Below, in pieces: positions 36,267 to 44,486 of a stretch of DNA of 54,702 nucleotides (positions within the stretch are counted from its first letter, which is position 1; each line of letters starts with the position of its first letter). The stretch comes from a virus. The stretch spans positions 1 to 54,702 of IMG/VR virus record IMGVR_UViG_3300030430_001000; one strand, given 5' to 3'. The position numbers were made by a program, and so were the translations under genes. Below the pieces are notes generated by a model that had not been told where the DNA came from, did no database searches, and saw only the letters and a program-made list of their open reading frames with translations.

Positions 36267-38331
36267 TACCTGTAAATCCTTGTTCACCGGGAGTTGGTGC
36301 TACTCCTGTTCCTATTGTGCCACCTCCTGCACCAGTTGGGTCATTTGGGTCTGCTCCTGCAGGTGGTTGTTGTTCTTGTTGGGGTGTTGTGTCAGGTCTC
36401 ATTGCTTTCATTAGTTCAGCTTGTATTGCTGCTTCGTTCATATTATTTGTTACTTTATCTGGGTCTAAGTCCATTGTCTTTGCAATTTCTCTAATAATAT
36501 ATTGAAACTTAGCAAAAGGTGCAAGTGCAGGATTAGAAGCAACTCCTAAAAACTGCATGAGTCTTTGACTACGCACTTCATTTGCCATTAAACTTTCTGT
36601 TCCTCTAGCTTTTATTTCTAAGTCACCCTGTATTTCTGGGTCAAAGTCAAACTGCATATTAAATTGAAAGAAACCCTCGCCTAAAGGTCTTAGTAAATAG
36701 TCATCTATATTTTTAATTACAGTTTTTATGTTACCACTTGCAGCGTTCATTAACATAGATATACCACTGGCTGTTCTTCCAACACCTGTAATACCTGTTT
36801 GCCCATGTGCAAAAGAAGGAAAGCCTGTGCTTTCGTCTGCTAATTGTCTAGCTTTATCAAACAACTGCATATTTTCGTTACTTACATTTGGAAACTTTGT
36901 ACCAAATATAGCTTGTCCGGGTGCACCTCCCTGTCTTCTAAATACTTTTCCGGGGTACACACTTAGGTCTTGTCCGGGCACTAAATTAGTTTCGTCCACT
37001 TCTATTAAAAGATTTCCTGACAACACGGCATTGTCAACTGCCATACGCATAAATCCGTTCATTAGTGTCTGTGTGTCGTCCATGTTTTCTGCAAGACCCA
37101 CACCAAAAAAACTATAGGGATTAAGTTCATAAGGTGCTGCCATGTAAGGTATCTTCATAGGCTTAAATGGGTTTAAAACCATTCTTATTAATTTATTATT
37201 ACAAATCCATACGTTTGCTTGTAGTTCGTCAAATGTTTGTAACTCCTCTGGTATCTCTATATCTTGTTCTTTCAGTAAACTTGTATCTACCATACCCCAA
37301 TATTCAAATACTTCAAATCTCTCAATGTAATGTGAGTCAGCGTAATCTCCTAAATCGTCTTCCCAATATTTTTTATTATAGTCTTCCCCCATTGCAATAC
37401 AGTCATCTATAACCTGACTTCTAAAGTATGGACGTTTTTTAAGTGCTCTTAATTGTGAACGAGACATCTTGTGTCTTTCAATAGCATATGTTGCTTCGTC
37501 CATGTTACTTGCGTCTGGGTCAGGATAAAAATTCCACACAGATACATTAGATAACTGTGGTATTGTTTTAAACTCTGGGTTGTAATCACCTTCTTCATTC
37601 CAGTTTGGATATTCTTTATCTACAGCAAAAGGTCCTTTCATTACACCAGTTCCAAACAACGCCATTTCAAAAGACGTAGTTCTTAAATGTTTGTTTGCAC
37701 CTGACTCTTGTAATTGGTCGTGTATTTTCTTTTGCATTTTTTTAGCTGCAATCATGGCAGGACTAAACGTAACTGAGGTAGGTGTTTGACCTGCACCCTG
37801 CTCTAGTCCATCTATGTCCTCTAATTTTTTAGATAAAGGACCTAGTTTATCATTTAAAGAAGTTTGTGTAGCACCAGCAGGAAAGTCCATGCCGTCACCT
37901 GCAAAACCATACGGACTTTCGTTTTCATCTTGTTTTATAGCGTCTGGTTTTTGTGGGTCAAAGTTTACATTTTCAACAACACCCTCTGGTAATTCTGTTG
38001 GCTCTACTGTTAAAGGAAATTTATTACCTGCAAATAAAACGTCAACAATTTGTCCGTAAGCAGCAAGTGTTTTTGTTTTTGTTACTTTTATAAACACCCT
38101 AGACTTTTCAGCTTCTGTAAATTGAATATCGGAACTATATAGACCTCTGTAATTTTTATAGGCTCTTAACCATCTTTGTTCGTCATTATATCTATAGTCT
38201 TCTGCTTTATGATATCTACCCATTACAAAAGGCACAATATTTTCTACGTCATAGTCCTGTTCATTTTCTTTTTCAGAGTCTGCCAACGATACAGCGTCGT
38301 CATCTATCATTACTTCATTTTCTTCTGCCAT
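36190..38331 (-). CDS. Portal protein
   Basis: This 713-residue protein is encoded just after the large terminase and is likely the dodecameric portal at the DNA entry vertex. The N-terminus is acidic. Residues 35-75 (MGRYHKAEDYRYNDEQRWLRAYKNYRG) and the core with SVWNFYPDPDASNMDEATYAIERHKMSRSQL are typical of podovirus portals. A wing/crown region and a Gln/Pro/Gly-rich tail (PQQEQQPPAGADPND) follow. The end overlaps the next small gene by 77 bp. Confidence 0.82.
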   Translation of the reverse strand: MAEENEVMIDDDAVSLADSEKENEQDYDVENIVPFVMGRYHKAEDYRYNDEQRWLRAYKNYRGLYSSDIQFTEAEKSRVFIKVTKTKTLAAYGQIVDVLFAGNKFPLTVEPTELPEGVVENVNFDPQKPDAIKQDENESPYGFAGDGMDFPAGATQTSLNDKLGPLSKKLEDIDGLEQGAGQTPTSVTFSPAMIAAKKMQKKIHDQLQESGANKHLRTTSFEMALFGTGVMKGPFAVDKEYPNWNEEGDYNPEFKTIPQLSNVSVWNFYPDPDASNMDEATYAIERHKMSRSQLRALKKRPYFRSQVIDDCIAMGEDYNKKYWEDDLGDYADSHYIERFEVFEYWGMVDTSLLKEQDIEIPEELQTFDELQANVWICNNKLIRMVLNPFKPMKIPYMAAPYELNPYSFFGVGLAENMDDTQTLMNGFMRMAVDNAVLSGNLLIEVDETNLVPGQDLSVYPGKVFRRQGGAPGQAIFGTKFPNVSNENMQLFDKARQLADESTGFPSFAHGQTGITGVGRTASGISMLMNAASGNIKTVIKNIDDYLLRPLGEGFFQFNMQFDFDPEIQGDLEIKARGTESLMANEVRSQRLMQFLGVASNPALAPFAKFQYIIREIAKTMDLDPDKVTNNMNEAAIQAELMKAMRPDTTPQQEQQPPAGADPNDPTGAGGGTIGTGVAPTPGEQGFTGNEQQAGAPQEAQGTGEQSPPVGRVQ

Positions 38332-38333
38332 AA

Positions 38334-38531
38334 TTAATTTTCCTTGTTTACGCAGTCTAATTGTATTCTATAGTACTCATTGCTTTCGTGTTTATTCCAG
38401 TTGTCTTCATTAATAATTTTATTACACTGCTCTAAAGTAAATAGTTCTTTTAGTATGTACTGATTACCTGTGTACACCCAGTCTTCTCCATTGTAACCCC
38501 ATATACTAATTAATAATAAATACATTTTCAT
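38334..38531 (-). CDS. Small protein with hydrophobic N-terminus
   Basis: This 65-residue protein is packed between the terminase and portal genes (3 bp to each). Residues 3-13 (MYLLLISIWGY) are apolar but short for a membrane span, perhaps a weak signal peptide. Two Cys (C36, C60) could pair outside the cytoplasm. Function unknown. Confidence 0.55.
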   Translation of the reverse strand: MKMYLLLISIWGYNGEDWVYTGNQYILKELFTLEQCNKIINEDNWNKHESNEYYRIQLDCVNKEN

Positions 38532-38533
38532 TT

Positions 38534-40093
38534 TTAATATCCAAATGTTTGGTCTGCGATTGGCATACTATTTGGTCTTGATGCGTGTGGGTCATAGTCA
38601 AAAATACTAAATCGTGGTCTTGACATAATACCATATCGTAGAGCGTCATACAAGTGGTCCTCTGAATTAGTGTCTATATCTTCAGGGTTCTTTTTATCCA
38701 ACGGAATAGCAGGTAACTGAGATATAAGATTAGTACAATTATTAAATATAACAAGTCGAGGCTCTTCTGTAAACTCGTCCACTTGTAGTCTTCTATGTAT
38801 TTCATTTTTACCTGCAACTCTTGACCCTTTACTTCTATCTGATTGTCTCCAACGACACCCTTTACTAATCATTTGCTCTGCTAATGAAGGTCCTGTATCT
38901 CCACGTTTATGCCATAAACTACTGTCTAGCACTCCGTATCGTATGTTTCCGTCTCCTGCTTCAGCTTCTAGTATCATGTCTGCTAAGTCCGTTGCAAGTA
39001 CTTTTGAAACATAAAGTTCTCTGTATACCACAAGTTGCTCACTAGGATTAACAGCAATCCAAACAACTGCAGACTTACTTCCATACCCATAGTCACATGC
39101 CCTAAACTTAACCCAATTATTAGGTATATTAAAAGGTTCAATAACATGTACGTCACGATTAAACTCAGTAAACGCTGCTCCTTCTTTAATATCCCAATCC
39201 CCATCAAGTAGTTGTCTTCTTTGTTGTTCAGGTAACGAAAGAAGCATTGCTTCATAATCTCCTTGTTCAGAGAGATATGGATTGTCAGTGAGTCTAGCTG
39301 GTATAAACCTACGTTTGAACAAAGCTTGACCTGCTTTTTTATGACCTGAAGGATATCGTAATGTTTCTCCTGTTTCAATATCTTTTGCCTCAAATGATTC
39401 TCCTGCAGGCGCAGGGTCAATAAACATTTTTTTTACCCAGTGATGACCCCTGCCTCCGGGGTTTGTTGTTGCTCTCATGTACACTGGTAAGTCTGGTGAT
39501 GTGCTTCTTAAACGTGACCTCATGTAATCCCAAGCAAAAGGTGTAGACCATTGTGTCAGTTCGTCAAATCCTATCCAACTAAATGCAAGTCCTTGATATC
39601 TTAATACGTCGTCGTCTCTGTCAAGATAGGATAGCCACAGTCTTGCACCTGACGGAGCTACCCATTGCATTTTTCTTTCAGACCATTTTATTCCTTTCCA
39701 GATTTTTGGGTATAGTTCTTGAGATTTGAATATAAGTTCACGTAACTCCTCCGTAGTGTGACGTAAAAGCAACCCACTAAAATGAGGGTGACCCATATAT
39801 CTAAGTGGGTCTGAAAGCATAGCATAAGATTTTCCACCACCTGCACTACCTCCATATAAAACCTCTCTTTCACTTGCAGCTAGAAAGTCTGTCTGAGGAC
39901 CTTCATTAGGTTTAAAAACAACATTGTAAGTTTCTTCAATAGGTAGTTGAGTACTAATACTAATGGACTGTTTTGTTTTCTTGGGTTGCACCTGTTCTTT
40001 CGGCTTCGATTTTCTTCGCTTTGGCGATAGCCTTTTCTGCATACTCTGCCCACTTGCGAATGCTTCTAGCTTGGTTCTTACGTTTTTTTTCAT
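38534..40093 (-). CDS. terL: Terminase large subunit
   Basis: This 519-residue motor packages DNA into the prohead. The ATPase shows Walker A at 81-89 (GGSAGGGKS) and Walker B at 173-178 (WIGFDE). The nuclease domain has D334 in FRACDYGYG, D390 in YGVLDSSLW and a late DHLYDALRYG. Residues 1-48 form a basic extension. The gene overlaps the upstream one by 134 bp (ATG 40093) or 83 bp (Met18, ATG 40042); either needs an unusually long overlap, since no later start precedes the conserved region. Confidence 0.95.
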   Translation of the reverse strand: MKKNVRTKLEAFASGQSMQKRLSPKRRKSKPKEQVQPKKTKQSISISTQLPIEETYNVVFKPNEGPQTDFLAASEREVLYGGSAGGGKSYAMLSDPLRYMGHPHFSGLLLRHTTEELRELIFKSQELYPKIWKGIKWSERKMQWVAPSGARLWLSYLDRDDDVLRYQGLAFSWIGFDELTQWSTPFAWDYMRSRLRSTSPDLPVYMRATTNPGGRGHHWVKKMFIDPAPAGESFEAKDIETGETLRYPSGHKKAGQALFKRRFIPARLTDNPYLSEQGDYEAMLLSLPEQQRRQLLDGDWDIKEGAAFTEFNRDVHVIEPFNIPNNWVKFRACDYGYGSKSAVVWIAVNPSEQLVVYRELYVSKVLATDLADMILEAEAGDGNIRYGVLDSSLWHKRGDTGPSLAEQMISKGCRWRQSDRSKGSRVAGKNEIHRRLQVDEFTEEPRLVIFNNCTNLISQLPAIPLDKKNPEDIDTNSEDHLYDALRYGIMSRPRFSIFDYDPHASRPNSMPIADQTFGY

Positions 40094-40376
40094 TATGTAT
40101 TCGTTTCCTTAAACCTACGTGAGAAATGTATCGTCCTGTTTGTGTTGTCAGCCAGTTTGCTACTTCACGAAATGAGTATTGTTTAACATAGTCTTTTGCC
40201 ATTTCGAGTTTATCAAGCTCATTTATAACAGGCTGTAATAGTTCAGGGTCTTTTTCGTCAACCACATAACCAAAAGGTATCTGCCTTGCTATTCGAGGTA
40301 TGGGTATCCACTCTTTATCTTCTTTTATATCTACTGGTTGTGGTAGTTCCCAACCTCCTAAACTTCTACTCGTCAT
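39960..40376 (-). CDS. Terminase-linked protein with HTH-like segment
   Basis: This 138-residue basic protein lies between the small and large terminase genes. Residues 85-115 (SFREVANWLTTQTGRYISHV then GLRKRI) look like a helix-turn-helix, and the C-terminus is a Lys/Ala-rich helix. Similar proteins lie beside terminases in marine phages. It may help the small subunit recognise packaging sites. It overlaps both neighbours, 11 bp upstream and 134 bp downstream. Confidence 0.6.
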   Translation of the reverse strand: MTSRSLGGWELPQPVDIKEDKEWIPIPRIARQIPFGYVVDEKDPELLQPVINELDKLEMAKDYVKQYSFREVANWLTTQTGRYISHVGLRKRIHNEKKRKNQARSIRKWAEYAEKAIAKAKKIEAERTGATQENKTVH

Positions 40377-40737
40377 CTTCTTTTGCCTTCGGTGGCATAA
40401 GCATTACTCCACCTGACGTTTCAACCTGCACCTTCTCTGTTTTAATCAAACCTGTTCGGTCTAATAACTCTTTTGCTGCCGACATCTTATCTCTAATACC
40501 AAGTTCTGTTGGGTCTAACAGTCCACCAGCTAATGCAACTGCAGCTTTTGGAGCATTACGAGCCATATAAGACTGTGTTGCTTCCATTATTTCCTCTTTT
40601 AAGCCATTTACTATTTCCGTTGTAGAACTTCCTTCTGCGTAACCTGCTAGTTTTTTTGCCATTACAACGTCTCCTGCAGCTCCGTCAAATAAAACTTGCA
40701 TAAACTTTTGTTGTTTTTCCGTTAATTGCCTAGCCAT
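40366..40737 (-). CDS. terS: Terminase small subunit
   Basis: This 123-residue helical protein begins LTEKQQKFMQVLFDGAAGDVV, with an AxxxAGYAE motif (residues 28-35) that matches the DNA-binding domain of small terminases. The middle helix contains IVNGLKEEIMEATQSYM, and the acidic tail (KAKEDDE) could contact TerL. It recognises concatemeric phage DNA for packaging and lies upstream of TerL with one gene between. Confidence 0.75.
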   Translation of the reverse strand: MARQLTEKQQKFMQVLFDGAAGDVVMAKKLAGYAEGSSTTEIVNGLKEEIMEATQSYMARNAPKAAVALAGGLLDPTELGIRDKMSAAKELLDRTGLIKTEKVQVETSGGVMLMPPKAKEDDE

Positions 40738-40937
40738 TATATTTGTTCTCCTATATTAAATCTTTGACACATAGGTTGAGTATACTGAAAAGATGGCACT
40801 AATTCTAATGTCTTTGCAGCGTCTGCAGCTACATGATAACACTGCTCTCTGGTGTTTGGTTTAATGTCACCTTTTGTAATAATTACACAAGAATCTGCAA
40901 ACATTGTTGTACACGTAATCACCATTGCTACCCACAT
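40737..40937 (-). CDS. Small secreted or membrane-linked protein
   Basis: This 66-residue protein has a signal-like N-terminus (MWVAMVITCTTMFADSC) and three further Cys or aromatic-rich positions. It lies between endolysin and small terminase; the next start overlaps its stop by one base. Outer-membrane spanin components often occupy this slot and are short lipoproteins, but I see no clear lipobox, so the role stays open. Confidence 0.55.
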   Translation of the reverse strand: MWVAMVITCTTMFADSCVIITKGDIKPNTREQCYHVAADAAKTLELVPSFQYTQPMCQRFNIGEQI

Positions 40938-40939
40938 AG

Positions 40940-41398
40940 TTACACACCACTTAATTCAAAATGAGGTCCGTCAATGAAAGGTCTTCTACCCTGACTTCTT
41001 CTCAGGTCAATATATTCATTCATTACTTCTTCCATACTTAAATTAGTATTTGCTATGTCTTCTACATGCCAAGCTGCACCCCAACGTATTTTTACGCCCT
41101 CTAGCTTTGCAGCTTCCTTCATAGCGTCTGCTATGTTGTCGTAGACACTCAGTTCCCATGAAGCCCTCCCTCCTACATACGCCATTAAGTCAACTGCTAA
41201 TCCGTCAATATGTTTTGACTTCATAGTTTGACTAGCACCTTTTTCTACTAAAGCTTTTTGCTCTTCAACTGTTCTCAATCCACATATAACTCCAAAGTCT
41301 ACTTCTGTTAATGTTATAGCTTTTTTAACAACCTTAACTAAGTTTTCGTTTACCCCTTTTAACTTTGATAGGCTCTTCTTTGATAGTTTGAACGTCAT
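40940..41398 (-). CDS. Endolysin, M15 L,D-type peptidase
   Basis: This 152-residue zinc peptidase should cut peptide stems of peptidoglycan (VanY/M15_4, like the T5 endolysin). Zinc ligands are visible: H63 and D70 in SKHIDGLAVD, and H146 in DGPHFEL. VICGLRTVEEQ is the usual N-terminal marker. It starts inside the upstream zinc-ribbon gene (65-bp overlap), with GAGG ten bases before ATG. It belongs to a lysis block with the GTA-type holin. Confidence 0.9.
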   Translation of the reverse strand: MTFKLSKKSLSKLKGVNENLVKVVKKAITLTEVDFGVICGLRTVEEQKALVEKGASQTMKSKHIDGLAVDLMAYVGGRASWELSVYDNIADAMKEAAKLEGVKIRWGAAWHVEDIANTNLSMEEVMNEYIDLRRSQGRRPFIDGPHFELSGV

Positions 41399-41555
41399 CT
41401 TTTTTTACCTCTTTATTTATTTTTTCAAATCTACGTCTATCTTCTTTTTCTTTACAGGGAAGACAAACACTATTTACTTTCCTAAACTTCTTTTTTTTAT
41501 ATGTGTATACGTCAAATACTTTAACAGGTTGTTTACAAATAGAACAACTAGGCAC
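41334..41555 (-). CDS. Small zinc-ribbon protein
   Basis: This 73-residue basic protein has C4-x2-C7 and C31-x2-C34 (SCSICKQP, VCLPCKEK), a typical four-Cys zinc site, then a Lys/Glu tail. The start is GTG 41555, sharing a base with the previous TAG. AAGGAC lies about eleven bases upstream. Nucleic-acid or protein binding is likely, but no function can be assigned. Confidence 0.6.
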   Translation of the reverse strand: MPSCSICKQPVKVFDVYTYKKKKFRKVNSVCLPCKEKEDRRRFEKINKEVKKDDVQTIKEEPIKVKRGKRKLS

Positions 41556-41725
41556 TAACTTTGTCCTTCAGCCTGTCCTTGCTTCTTTTTGTTTTCTGTT
41601 GTTCCGTATCTCTTTGTAACTTTACCACCTTTATACATTATAGTCATTCCTGTTACACTTTGTCTATTTGGTTTAGGCACACTATATACACTTCCTCCAA
41701 GCATCATTTTTTTCTTTTGTTTCAT
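41555..41725 (-). CDS. Small basic protein between holin and zinc ribbon
   Basis: This is a 56-residue ORF (start MKQKKKMMLGGSVYSVPKP, end KKKQGQAEGQS). Its ATG overlaps the holin stop (ATGA) and its stop touches the next start. The Lys/Gly-rich, low-complexity make-up resembles the other tiny basic proteins in this arm, such as the KMKAGGM repeat protein. Function unknown; the tight packing supports it as real. Confidence 0.55.
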   Translation of the reverse strand: MKQKKKMMLGGSVYSVPKPNRQSVTGMTIMYKGGKVTKRYGTTENKKKQGQAEGQS

Positions 41726-42123
41726 TTTGTTAGCCCTTTCTGCTTTTCATAAGTTCTTAAACCGCCAATCCCAAGCAATCCTCCTAACACAGGTAAAAGT
41801 GTAGACATATCAAACTCTGGAAGTTCAGGTATTTCTGCACCGAATAAAGCTGCAAAGAAGATTATGCAAGGTTGAAATATGTAATGGTAAAAAAAAACCA
41901 ACGCACACGTCCAACCAACTGCGGGTCGCCAACCGCCCTTAAATAAACTACCTGATTGTGCCTCAGCTTTATTTATTTCGAGTTGTGCCAATAAAGCTTG
42001 TTGAGCATGTTTATCAGCCATAGTGGCTAACTCATGTGCCATCTTGGCTTTTTGGTCTTTGTCTACAATTACTTTATCTAATATTTCTGTTGCTGGACCT
42101 ATTAGACTACCGAGTATACTCAT
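41722..42123 (-). CDS. Holin of the GTA three-transmembrane family
   Basis: This 133-residue membrane protein matches the GTA_holin_3TM pattern: an Ala/Gln/Glu-rich amphipathic N-terminus (ALLAQLEINKAEAQSGSLF), then GGWRPAVGWTCALVFFYHY. A Pro-rich turn and a last Gly/Leu helix (LLPVLGGLLGIGGLRTYEK) follow. It would permeabilise the inner membrane to release the endolysin encoded two genes on. I chose ATG 42123 (GGAGG upstream, overlapping the previous TGA) over ATG 42141. Confidence 0.85.
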   Translation of the reverse strand: MSILGSLIGPATEILDKVIVDKDQKAKMAHELATMADKHAQQALLAQLEINKAEAQSGSLFKGGWRPAVGWTCALVFFYHYIFQPCIIFFAALFGAEIPELPEFDMSTLLPVLGGLLGIGGLRTYEKQKGLTK

Positions 42124-42383
42124 GCTCCTCCACACATACAATCAGGATTACCACAACCTGTTGCTTTTTTATTTTCATCTGCTTTTGAAACTTTACTACC
42201 ATTTACATATAAACCAAACCAAGCAGCACCTGCACCCACAACAACAGACACAAAACCTGCTTGTGCGTTGTTGGGGTCAGATAAACTCATGAACCAATTA
42301 CAGGTTTGGTAAAACACAATCATGTACGCTAATATTAAAAGTCTGGGTATAATTCTCCAAGAGTCAAGTTTTTGTGATGTCAT
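42120..42383 (-). CDS. Two-pass membrane protein of the lysis block
   Basis: This 87-residue protein has two hydrophobic segments (about 12-32, IPRLLILAYMIVFYQTC, and 43-61, GFVSVVVGAGAAWFGLYV). The tail is Cys-rich (ATGCGNPDCMCGGA). It lies directly upstream of the holin with a 4-bp ATGA overlap. It might be an antiholin or second holin. The Cys motif resembles a metal-binding tail, but its role is unclear. Confidence 0.6.
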   Translation of the reverse strand: MTSQKLDSWRIIPRLLILAYMIVFYQTCNWFMSLSDPNNAQAGFVSVVVGAGAAWFGLYVNGSKVSKADENKKATGCGNPDCMCGGA

Positions 42384-42634
42384 TATCTAAACCTACTAGT
42401 TTTTTTGGCAACACTTTTGGGTTGCTTAACAAATTGTTTACCACTTGCCTTCCCTTTTCGTTTTGCCCTAGTTGTACGAGCATACTCACTATCACTAAGA
42501 GCAGCAATAGCCTTTGAAGGCAAGTATCGTTCTCCTGTAGCTTTTGGACCTTGTGTTGAAGGTTTGCCACTTTTAGTTCTCCATTTTTGTTTTGTCCAGT
42601 CTTTTAATGACTGTTGTGATTTTTTAAGTGCCAT
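42383..42634 (-). CDS. Conserved basic marine-phage protein
   Basis: This 83-residue, strongly basic protein has SLKDWTKQKWRTKSGKPSTQ, GERYLPSKAIAALSDSEYA and KGKASGKQFVKQPKSVAKKT. I recall this set of motifs from many marine phages and some giant viruses; the function is unknown to me. The arm carries several such small Lys-rich proteins, which might coat DNA or bind nucleic acid in the virion. It overlaps the next gene upstream by 11 bp. Confidence 0.7.
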   Translation of the reverse strand: MALKKSQQSLKDWTKQKWRTKSGKPSTQGPKATGERYLPSKAIAALSDSEYARTTRAKRKGKASGKQFVKQPKSVAKKTSRFR

Positions 42635-42977
42635 TTTTCTTTATTTTAACTAGTTTATAGCCTTTATCAGCAGCAGCTTTTTTGATTGCAGCTAGTGTCA
42701 TTTTAGTACCACCTTTAGTGGACACTCCACCAGCTTTCATCTTCATGCCACCTTTAGTAGACATACCACCAGCTTTCATTTTACCTACTCCGTCCATAGC
42801 AAATGTAGGTATCATCTTACCTGTTTTAGGGTCTCTTGACATTGGCATACCACCAGCTTTCATTTTCTTTCCACCTTTAGTAGACATACCTCCGTATCTC
42901 ATTTTCTTTCCACCTTTCGTGGACATACCCCCATACTTCATTTTCATACCACCTTTTGTTTTACTGTGTCTTGGCAT
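42624..42977 (-). CDS. Met/Gly/Lys repeat protein
   Basis: This 117-residue protein is built largely from about five repeats of a 12-13 residue unit, KMKxGGMSTKGG, broken in the middle by SRDPKTGKMIPTFAMDGVG. A short helical end follows (LAAIKKAAADKGYKLVKIKK). The DNA repeats (ccacctttagtagacatacc) explain it as a tandem amplification. Flexible, basic, Met-rich proteins are unusual; it may bind nucleic acid or the envelope. No family is recognised with certainty. Confidence 0.65.
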   Translation of the reverse strand: MPRHSKTKGGMKMKYGGMSTKGGKKMRYGGMSTKGGKKMKAGGMPMSRDPKTGKMIPTFAMDGVGKMKAGGMSTKGGMKMKAGGVSTKGGTKMTLAAIKKAAADKGYKLVKIKKNGT

Positions 42978-42978
42978 T

Positions 42979-43659
42979 TTAGTCTCCTTTGTTTTCTTTG
43001 TACAGATTGTTAAATGTTATCTCTGGGCTAAGATAACTGTCGTGTATCTCTGCTGAATGTAGATACTGACTTGGCTTAAAGTCAGGTGCACCCTCACCTG
43101 TTTGCCACAGAGCAGGACTCGTTGCTCTGACTCTGTTATTTGGAAGTGCAACAATGTTGCCTGTCCATTCTCCTGCGTCTGTTAACTGCAACACATGACT
43201 TTGTTTATGTTGTGCTGCGTCATCTGAAATATGACTTTCGGTATAGTCTACAGTAAATAAGTACTTAGCCTGATAAAACTCTCCGTCTATTTTACATATC
43301 CACGGACTAGAGCTGACCCTGTCTAAAACAACAACCGAGTGATGATGAGAACTACAATCCCACGGCTGTACTAAATGTGTTTCCATTCTAGCAGGAAACT
43401 GTTCGTGAGGCTCATCTGATACAAGTGCTGTAATTGGCATTCTTGCCCACATTGCACCCCCATGTATATTTTCACTGTCGTCAAAGTCACTTTCACAACC
43501 TGTAAACACAACCTGAAAACTTAAACATCTATCTGGTATTGTGTTCACTGCAATCGCTTTTGCGTGTAAAAATTCACCATGATATTTTTCATGGTTATGT
43601 GTAAACTCTTTTCGTACCCAACAATTAAAGTAGGGTACGTTACTCATTAAGTAGGGCAT
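42979..43659 (-). CDS. Conserved marine-phage virion-region protein
   Basis: This 226-residue protein begins MSNVPYFNCWVRKEFTHNH after a short lead. It has ARMPITALVSDEP, LVQPWDCSSHHHSVVVLDRV and YQAKYLFTVDYTES. I recall this arrangement from proteins common in marine phages of several types, with no known function. The His and Trp-rich centre could bind a metal or sugar. It sits between small basic genes in the lysis/late block. Confidence 0.65.
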   Translation of the reverse strand: MPYLMSNVPYFNCWVRKEFTHNHEKYHGEFLHAKAIAVNTIPDRCLSFQVVFTGCESDFDDSENIHGGAMWARMPITALVSDEPHEQFPARMETHLVQPWDCSSHHHSVVVLDRVSSSPWICKIDGEFYQAKYLFTVDYTESHISDDAAQHKQSHVLQLTDAGEWTGNIVALPNNRVRATSPALWQTGEGAPDFKPSQYLHSAEIHDSYLSPEITFNNLYKENKGD

Positions 43660-43958
43660 TAAACTTTATTCCTTTCGTGCTGTTTTTTCAACTGAAGTTT
43701 AGCCTGTTTAGATAGTCTGACCACTTCAGTCTTGCCCATAACTTTAGCACGTTGTTCCATCACAGTCAATATTTGTATTTTACGAGCATAAGGTTTTTTT
43801 ATTCGTTTAACCTTCGCTATTGTAGCTTTTGCGTCCTTGACTGTAGCGAACTTAATACCAACTGTGTCTTTTGGATTTTCGTCGGTATAGAGTCTTCTGT
43901 CACTTCCCTTTGGTTTTTTACCTGTTCCTACTTTAGGGTCAGGTTTTCTTTTTTTCAT
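43659..43958 (-). CDS. Conserved basic late protein
   Basis: This 99-residue basic protein has KKPKGSDRRLYTDENPKDTV followed by a helical half (ARKIQILTVMEQRAKVM). The first motif is one I know from marine-phage late regions, where it is always unassigned. Its last base overlaps the next start. Probably a minor virion protein or DNA-binding factor. Confidence 0.62.
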   Translation of the reverse strand: MKKRKPDPKVGTGKKPKGSDRRLYTDENPKDTVGIKFATVKDAKATIAKVKRIKKPYARKIQILTVMEQRAKVMGKTEVVRLSKQAKLQLKKQHERNKV

Positions 43959-43960
43959 AT

Positions 43961-44197
43961 TCAGTCCATGCCCATATTAGATTTGTACTCTTCATAGTAC
44001 GCTGGGTCACTCTTACCCCCAGAGCCATCTACTCCAAAGTTACACCCTATTAGCAATACAAACGCACCGATTGAAGCGTAACTAAAATAACGTAAAAACT
44101 TTTTAAATATTATGTACGCTTCTTCAGCTTGTTTTTGTGCTACGGCTTTTACGTCTAATTTAGGGTCTTCTTTTATTTCAACTCTGACAACTGGCAT
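43961..44197 (-). CDS. Small membrane protein
   Basis: This 78-residue protein has a charged N-terminus, one membrane segment at about 36-54 (YFSYASIGAFVLLIGCNFG) and a polar Gly/Asp tail. I use ATG 44197, directly after the upstream stop; a GTG at 44218 would overlap the gene by 20 bp. Function unknown. Confidence 0.55.
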   Translation of the reverse strand: MPVVRVEIKEDPKLDVKAVAQKQAEEAYIIFKKFLRYFSYASIGAFVLLIGCNFGVDGSGGKSDPAYYEEYKSNMGMD

Positions 44198-44198
44198 A

Positions 44199-44486
44199 TT
44201 AACTCTTATAACCTCCACCTGCAGCTTTATATTGTTTAGCTAACATCTGTGCTTTTCTTGCTGACCACTGTCCGGGTGCTCCACCCTTATTACTTGCTTT
44301 TATTCGATTAAATAAATTTTTACGCATGGTTGGTTTGGTGTAGTTACCAGCTTTGTTTACTGAGCTACCTTTATTTAATTTAAGTGCTGTCAGTGCTTTT
44401 GCTTGACCTGCATGTGCTTTACTTGCTTTCTTTAGTTTAGTTGCAACTTTCTTTATTGTTGTTTTTGCTTTCTTTACTTTGTTCAT
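44199..44486 (-). CDS. Lys/Ala-rich protein with conserved C-terminal motif
   Basis: This 95-residue, strongly basic protein has an N-terminus of Lys/Ala helix (KKAKTTIKKVATKLKKAS), histone-H1-like. The end carries NYTKPTMRKNLFNRIKAS, then GGAPGQWSARKAQMLAKQYK and a GGGY tail. I know the C-terminal motif from many marine phages, without function. It may bind DNA in the capsid or serve as a tag. Confidence 0.65.
   Translation of the reverse strand: MNKVKKAKTTIKKVATKLKKASKAHAGQAKALTALKLNKGSSVNKAGNYTKPTMRKNLFNRIKASNKGGAPGQWSARKAQMLAKQYKAAGGGYKS

Noticed and set aside
42364-42570. 68-residue minus-strand ORF with an apolar stretch
   Set aside because: It is another frame of the conserved basic protein gene at 42383-42634, which has recognisable motifs.
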